Source of the DNA: an uncultured Rhodanobacteraceae bacterium
GTDB taxonomy: Bacteria; Pseudomonadota; Gammaproteobacteria; Xanthomonadales; SZUA-5
Length of the DNA: 26,524 nt
Direction: 5' to 3'
NCBI GenBank assembly: GCA_937928755.1
Contig: CALEZI010000173.1
Span: 1 to 26,524 of the forward strand
Positions 21,989-26,524 of the stretch are shown piece by piece (within the stretch, counting starts at the first letter, position 1; each line of letters begins with the position of its first letter). The notes under the pieces were generated by a model. The model was given only the letters and a program-made list of their open reading frames with translations. It ran no database searches and was not told the origin of the DNA. A program made the translations under genes and the position numbers.

Positions 21989-22477
21989 TCAAACCCGCGA
22001 GTAGCTCCACCCCATCATCCGCCCGTCCCGATAGGGCATCACCCCGTGGAACGGGCGCGGGTCGGCGTCGAACACCAGAGGCAGAAACTGGCGGTCGCCC
22101 TCCCATAGCGGCAACTCGCCAATGCGCTCGATGTCGATCCACTCCAGCGAGCCCTCGGCATTGCTTGCCGGCGGCACACCGCGGTACTCGCTGATCACGA
22201 AGATGAACCCGAACCAGTCTTCGCCGTGCTTGCCGAAGCCCGGCCAGGAGATGGTGCCGCGCAGGCTGAGGGCGAGACATTCGATGCCGGCCTCCTCGGC
22301 CAGCTCGCGGCGCATGCCGGCGACCACGTCTTCGAGCGGCTCCAGCTTGCCGCCAAGACCGTTGTACTTGCCGAGGTGGGCATCGTCGGCGCGTGCGTTG
22401 CGATGCACCAACAACACCTGGCGGCGGTCGGTCGACAGCACGTAGCCGAGCGTCGCCAGAATCGGTGTGTAGGGCAT
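21989..22477 (-). CDS. Nudix hydrolase, 8-oxo-dGTP diphosphatase-like
   Basis: The 162-residue protein carries a complete Nudix box, GKLEPLEDVVAGMRRELAEE and onward (residues 43-65, pattern G-x5-E-x7-REUxEExGU). It is preceded by MPYTPILATLGYVLSTDRRQVLLVHRNARADDAHLGKYNGLGG, the start usual for 8-oxo-dGTP diphosphatases of the MutT/NUDT1-like group. The C-terminal part (VFDADPRPFHGVMPYRDGRMMGWSYSRV) also fits that group. Such enzymes remove oxidised nucleotides or related substrates from the pool. The gene starts 21 bases after the stop of the helicase-like gene and is probably in its operon. The exact substrate is inferred from family resemblance. Confidence 0.9.
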   Translation of the reverse strand: MPYTPILATLGYVLSTDRRQVLLVHRNARADDAHLGKYNGLGGKLEPLEDVVAGMRRELAEEAGIECLALSLRGTISWPGFGKHGEDWFGFIFVISEYRGVPPASNAEGSLEWIDIERIGELPLWEGDRQFLPLVFDADPRPFHGVMPYRDGRMMGWSYSRV

Positions 22478-22498
22478 GTCGGACGTGTGCGAGCGCGG

Positions 22499-24250
22499 TC
22501 AGCGGCCTTCGGCACGTCGCGCGCGACCATGGCGCTGCGGTCCGCGCGGCCCGCCACCCGGCCCGCCACGGCGCGCGGCCGGCGGCGGATTGGAGCGCCG
22601 CACTGGTGCATCGAGCGACTGCGGCTGGTGCTCGGCGTACGTCCACGACGGTCGATTGGTGTCCGGACCGAGCACGCTCCACTGGTCGCGGTAATCGTCG
22701 GGCTGGCGCTCGTCGTAGATGTTGGCGCGGTTCTCGTCGACGACCACGGTGGCGAACGGGTCGCGACGGCCGCGGCGTCGGCCCGGCCCCGCGGCAAGCA
22801 GTTGCGAAGGCGGCGGAGCGGCCAGCGAATTGCCGTGCCCTGGACCGTCGTCGTCATCGTCGTGGTACACCGGGTCTGGCTGGCCGAAGCCCGGTTGCTG
22901 GTCGCCGCGAAGTTTCCGTTCGCCGCCAGCATGGTCGCCGCGCGGCTGGCGGTCGCCGCGTGGCGGCCGATCCGGCCGCGGCTTGCGTTCGTTGCGTGGC
23001 GGACGCGCGCCGCGTGGATTCAAGGTGCGCGGCTGCGCGTCTTCCGGTTGTTCGTCGGAGGCCACCGTGGAAACCGCGACCTCGGTCGCTGGCGACTCCT
23101 GTGGACGCGCCTCGGTGCGGCCCTGGCGTCCGCGGCGATCGCGGCGTCCACGGCCCGGCCCGTCGCGTCGGGCCTCGACCGGAGGCGTCGGCACAGCCTC
23201 CGCGTCTCCTTCTGCGCCGGGGCGCGGCAGCGGATCGCGTTCGGGATCGAAGGGTTCGAGGGTCTCGAAGCCGGGCAACTGACTCAGTTCGAGTGGGTAC
23301 TTCAGCAGATCGCGCACGGTACGGAACTGCGGCGACTCTTCCTGGGTGATGATGGTAATCGCCAGCCCGGGCAACTCGGCGCTTCCGGTACGCCGGACAC
23401 GCTGGACGTAGTCCTCGGTGATATGCGGCAAGTCATAGCTGATGACCAGCGGCAAACCCTCGAAATCGAGCAGGCGCGCGGCGATGTCGGTGATCACCAG
23501 GGCCTTGAGCTCGCCGCTCTTGAACCCGGCGAGAGCGCGATTGCGCGCACCCTGGCTCTTGTCGCCATGAATCGACGCGGCCTTGACGCCACTGCGATCG
23601 AGCACGCGGGCGATCTTGTCGGCGCCGTGTTTGGTGCGGGTGTAGATCAGCGTCGGTTGTTCCGGACGTTGTGCCAGCAGGTGCTGCAGTGCATCGCGCT
23701 TGCGCCCGAGTGGCACTGGATGGATGCGATGCACGATCGCGTGCGTACCGGCGCCGGTCGCAGTCGGCTGGACGGTGTCGCTCCTGGTCGATTCCACCGC
23801 CACCGGCGGCGCAGCGGTGGGCGCAGGCGGGGACGCTGCCGGATCCATCGGCGGCAGTGCGGCGGGGGCAGTTTCGACAGCGGTGTTTGCCGATGCAGGC
23901 GCGCTGGCGACCGGCTCGGCTTGCGGCGTCGGCACCGGCAACTTGAGTCGGCGACGCTTCTCGGGCATCACCAGTGCCGCGGCGATCTCCAGCGGGACCG
24001 GTTCGACAGATTCCTCGGGCGCTGCAGCCGGCGGCGTCGCTTCGGCCGGCAGAGCCAGGTCGAGTTGCCCGGTTTCGGCGATTGCGACGGCCACCGCCTT
24101 CGGCTTGCGTACCGCAGCTCGCCTCGGCTTGGCTTTGGGCGCCTCGGCGAGCGCTGTCGTATCGACCGGCGGTGGATTGGATTCTGCAGGACCTGAATCG
24201 GCCTCTACGGACAACGACGCAGGCGACAGCCCGAGCTTGTCGGAACTCAT
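22499..24250 (-). CDS. RhlE-like protein with only the second RecA domain of a DEAD-box helicase
   Basis: The 583-residue protein (ATG at 24250; a TTG directly before it is possible) has a Pro/Ala-rich N-terminus (1-165) and a single RecA-like domain (about 170-325). In the domain, IVHRIHPVPLGRKRDALQHLL, TLIYTRTKHGADKIARVL, IHGDKSQGARNRALAGFKSG and LVITDIAARLLDFEGLPLVI match domain 2 of RhlE-type helicases. There is no Walker A, no DEAD box and no motif III anywhere. Motif V has Leu where RhlE has Gly (AARGLD), and motif VI reads QRVRRTGSAEL instead of HRIGRTGRAG, losing the second Arg. The C-terminal 250 residues are Arg/Gly/Pro/Asp-rich (RGDRQPRGD, DDDDDGPGHG). It cannot be an ATP-driven helicase alone; RNA binding is a guess. 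It sits between recQ and a Nudix gene. Confidence 0.85.
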   Translation of the reverse strand: MSSDKLGLSPASLSVEADSGPAESNPPPVDTTALAEAPKAKPRRAAVRKPKAVAVAIAETGQLDLALPAEATPPAAAPEESVEPVPLEIAAALVMPEKRRRLKLPVPTPQAEPVASAPASANTAVETAPAALPPMDPAASPPAPTAAPPVAVESTRSDTVQPTATGAGTHAIVHRIHPVPLGRKRDALQHLLAQRPEQPTLIYTRTKHGADKIARVLDRSGVKAASIHGDKSQGARNRALAGFKSGELKALVITDIAARLLDFEGLPLVISYDLPHITEDYVQRVRRTGSAELPGLAITIITQEESPQFRTVRDLLKYPLELSQLPGFETLEPFDPERDPLPRPGAEGDAEAVPTPPVEARRDGPGRGRRDRRGRQGRTEARPQESPATEVAVSTVASDEQPEDAQPRTLNPRGARPPRNERKPRPDRPPRGDRQPRGDHAGGERKLRGDQQPGFGQPDPVYHDDDDDGPGHGNSLAAPPPSQLLAAGPGRRRGRRDPFATVVVDENRANIYDERQPDDYRDQWSVLGPDTNRPSWTYAEHQPQSLDAPVRRSNPPPAARRGGPGGGPRGPQRHGRARRAEGR

Positions 24251-24253
24251 CAA

Positions 24254-24660
24254 TCAAGAACTCCCTTGGTCCTCACGGCGCGAAGCACGTGCCTGTGAAG
24301 GTCAGCGTCAAGCGTCCCCGAATTACCACGCTCTTGGCCAGCTACTGGTGACAGTCAAGCGGACGACGTCATCGCGACGCGTTTTGGTCCGATTCATGCA
24401 AGCGGCCCGGTGGCACGCAAGATTCTCAAGGGCGCTTCGCCCTTCATCCAGAACCCGCGCAATCAGGGTCACCCGGTCTGCTTTCCGCACGAATGACCGA
24501 AACTTTACGCGATCAAGGCGCGCTTGTCACCGTTGCGGGTTTGCGGCATTCATCCGATGCGAGATTCTGTGCCGCGGCACGAGCGACATGTACGTCGCGA
24601 CCGCGGCTCGGCCGGAACTGACGGTCGCGACCTGCACGTCGCTCGTGCCCATGAGCGATC
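24254..24660. other. 407-base gap between recQ and the helicase-like gene
   Basis: I find no gene in this stretch on either strand. On the minus strand it would be the leader of the helicase-like gene. It contains a compact hairpin at 24428-24444 (AAGGGCG and CGCCCTT arms, CTT loop) and the REP-like pair at 24576-24649. GGGAG stands about ten bases before the ATG at 24250. No domain-1 helicase remnant is visible here, so the helicase-like gene has not simply been split by a frameshift. Confidence 0.7.
24576..24649. repeat. REP-like pair, type A, second copy
   Basis: Unit one (24576-24603) reads GGCACGAGCGACATGTACGTC and onward; unit two (24622-24649) is its inverse form with three differences. 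It is a relative of the pair at 8184-8256, with GGCACGAGCG in place of GTAGGAGCG. It lies 12 bases past the recQ stop, in line with a terminator role. Confidence 0.78.
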
Positions 24661-26457
<1,797 letters not shown>

Positions 26458-26496
26458 CGGTCGAATCCCGGCGTGGTTGTCGTGCGGGCGTCGGAA

Positions 26497-26518
26497 GCGG
26501 GGCAGGGGGCAGGGGGCC
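26497..26518. repeat. GGGGCAGG short word array, cut by window edge
   Basis: GCGGGGCAGGGGGCAGGGGG near the right edge repeats the word GGGGCAG. It looks like the left arm of another word-repeat element of the kind at 559-757, upstream of recQ. The matching inverted arm, if any, would lie beyond the window. Confidence 0.45.
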
Positions 26519-26524
26519 TGAACC

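Noticed and set aside
22226..24196. A 656-codon plus-strand frame opposite the helicase-like gene
   Set aside because: The minus strand carries recognisable helicase motifs and the Nudix gene; the plus frame has none.
22499..24250. A frameshifted full-length RhlE gene
   Set aside because: Neither the N-terminal 165 residues in any frame nor the 407 bases upstream show Walker A or DEAD motifs, so domain 1 is truly absent.

Overview
The window is a GC-rich, densely coded stretch of an ordinary chromosome. The gene families (DarP/YjgA, RsgA, YdiY-type DUF481, thioredoxin-reductase-like ferredoxin-NADP reductase, NatAB-type exporter, RecQ) and the many GTAG-type REP palindromes suggest a gammaproteobacterium of the Xanthomonadales/Lysobacterales. 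This placement is inferred from gene content and repeat style; no rRNA or other marker gene is present. I see no prophage, insertion sequence, CRISPR array, rRNA or tRNA.

Layout, left to right. (1) 1-1857, minus strand: a MoxR-type AAA+ ATPase cut by the window edge, a secreted Gly/Ala/Ser-rich protein, and a Spy/CpxP-like periplasmic protein. The last is divergent from (2) an OmpR-type response regulator and overlapping sensor kinase (2036-4064), an arrangement like cpxP/cpxRA. A 50-residue four-cysteine protein and an unknown exported protein follow. (3) darP is convergent with these. (4) A coupled operon at 6060-8162 encodes a four-helix membrane protein, an XRE-type regulator and an exported alpha/beta-hydrolase, behind three copies of a CAAGT-type box. 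(5) A NatAB-like ABC exporter (8293-10199) faces rsgA. (6) 11629-13229: a DUF937 protein ending in an EF-hand-like loop, and a DUF481 outer-membrane protein. (7) 13318-17159: a ferredoxin-NADP reductase, a divergent run of degenerate M48 peptidase homologue, thioesterase and lipoprotein, then a VOC protein. (8) cysS. (9) A sensor kinase and a tandem-receiver regulator whose second receiver has Glu in place of the phospho-acceptor Asp. (10) A class 3 lipase, a Nudix hydrolase, a protein holding only the second RecA-like domain of an RhlE-type helicase, and recQ.

The intergenic DNA is structured. REP-like inverted pairs of at least three types fill three convergent junctions and also occur in two same-direction gaps. 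A second class of element consists of a short word repeated several times, a spacer, and then the inverse complement of the same words. The word differs at each place, except that the GAAACGTCAATT type occurs twice.

The observations most worth a second look are the helicase homologue without its ATPase-bearing domain 1 (22499-24250), the M48 homologue without HExxH (14609-15700), the operator cluster at 5974-6024, the Asp-to-Glu receiver (18859-19800), and the word-repeat elements.
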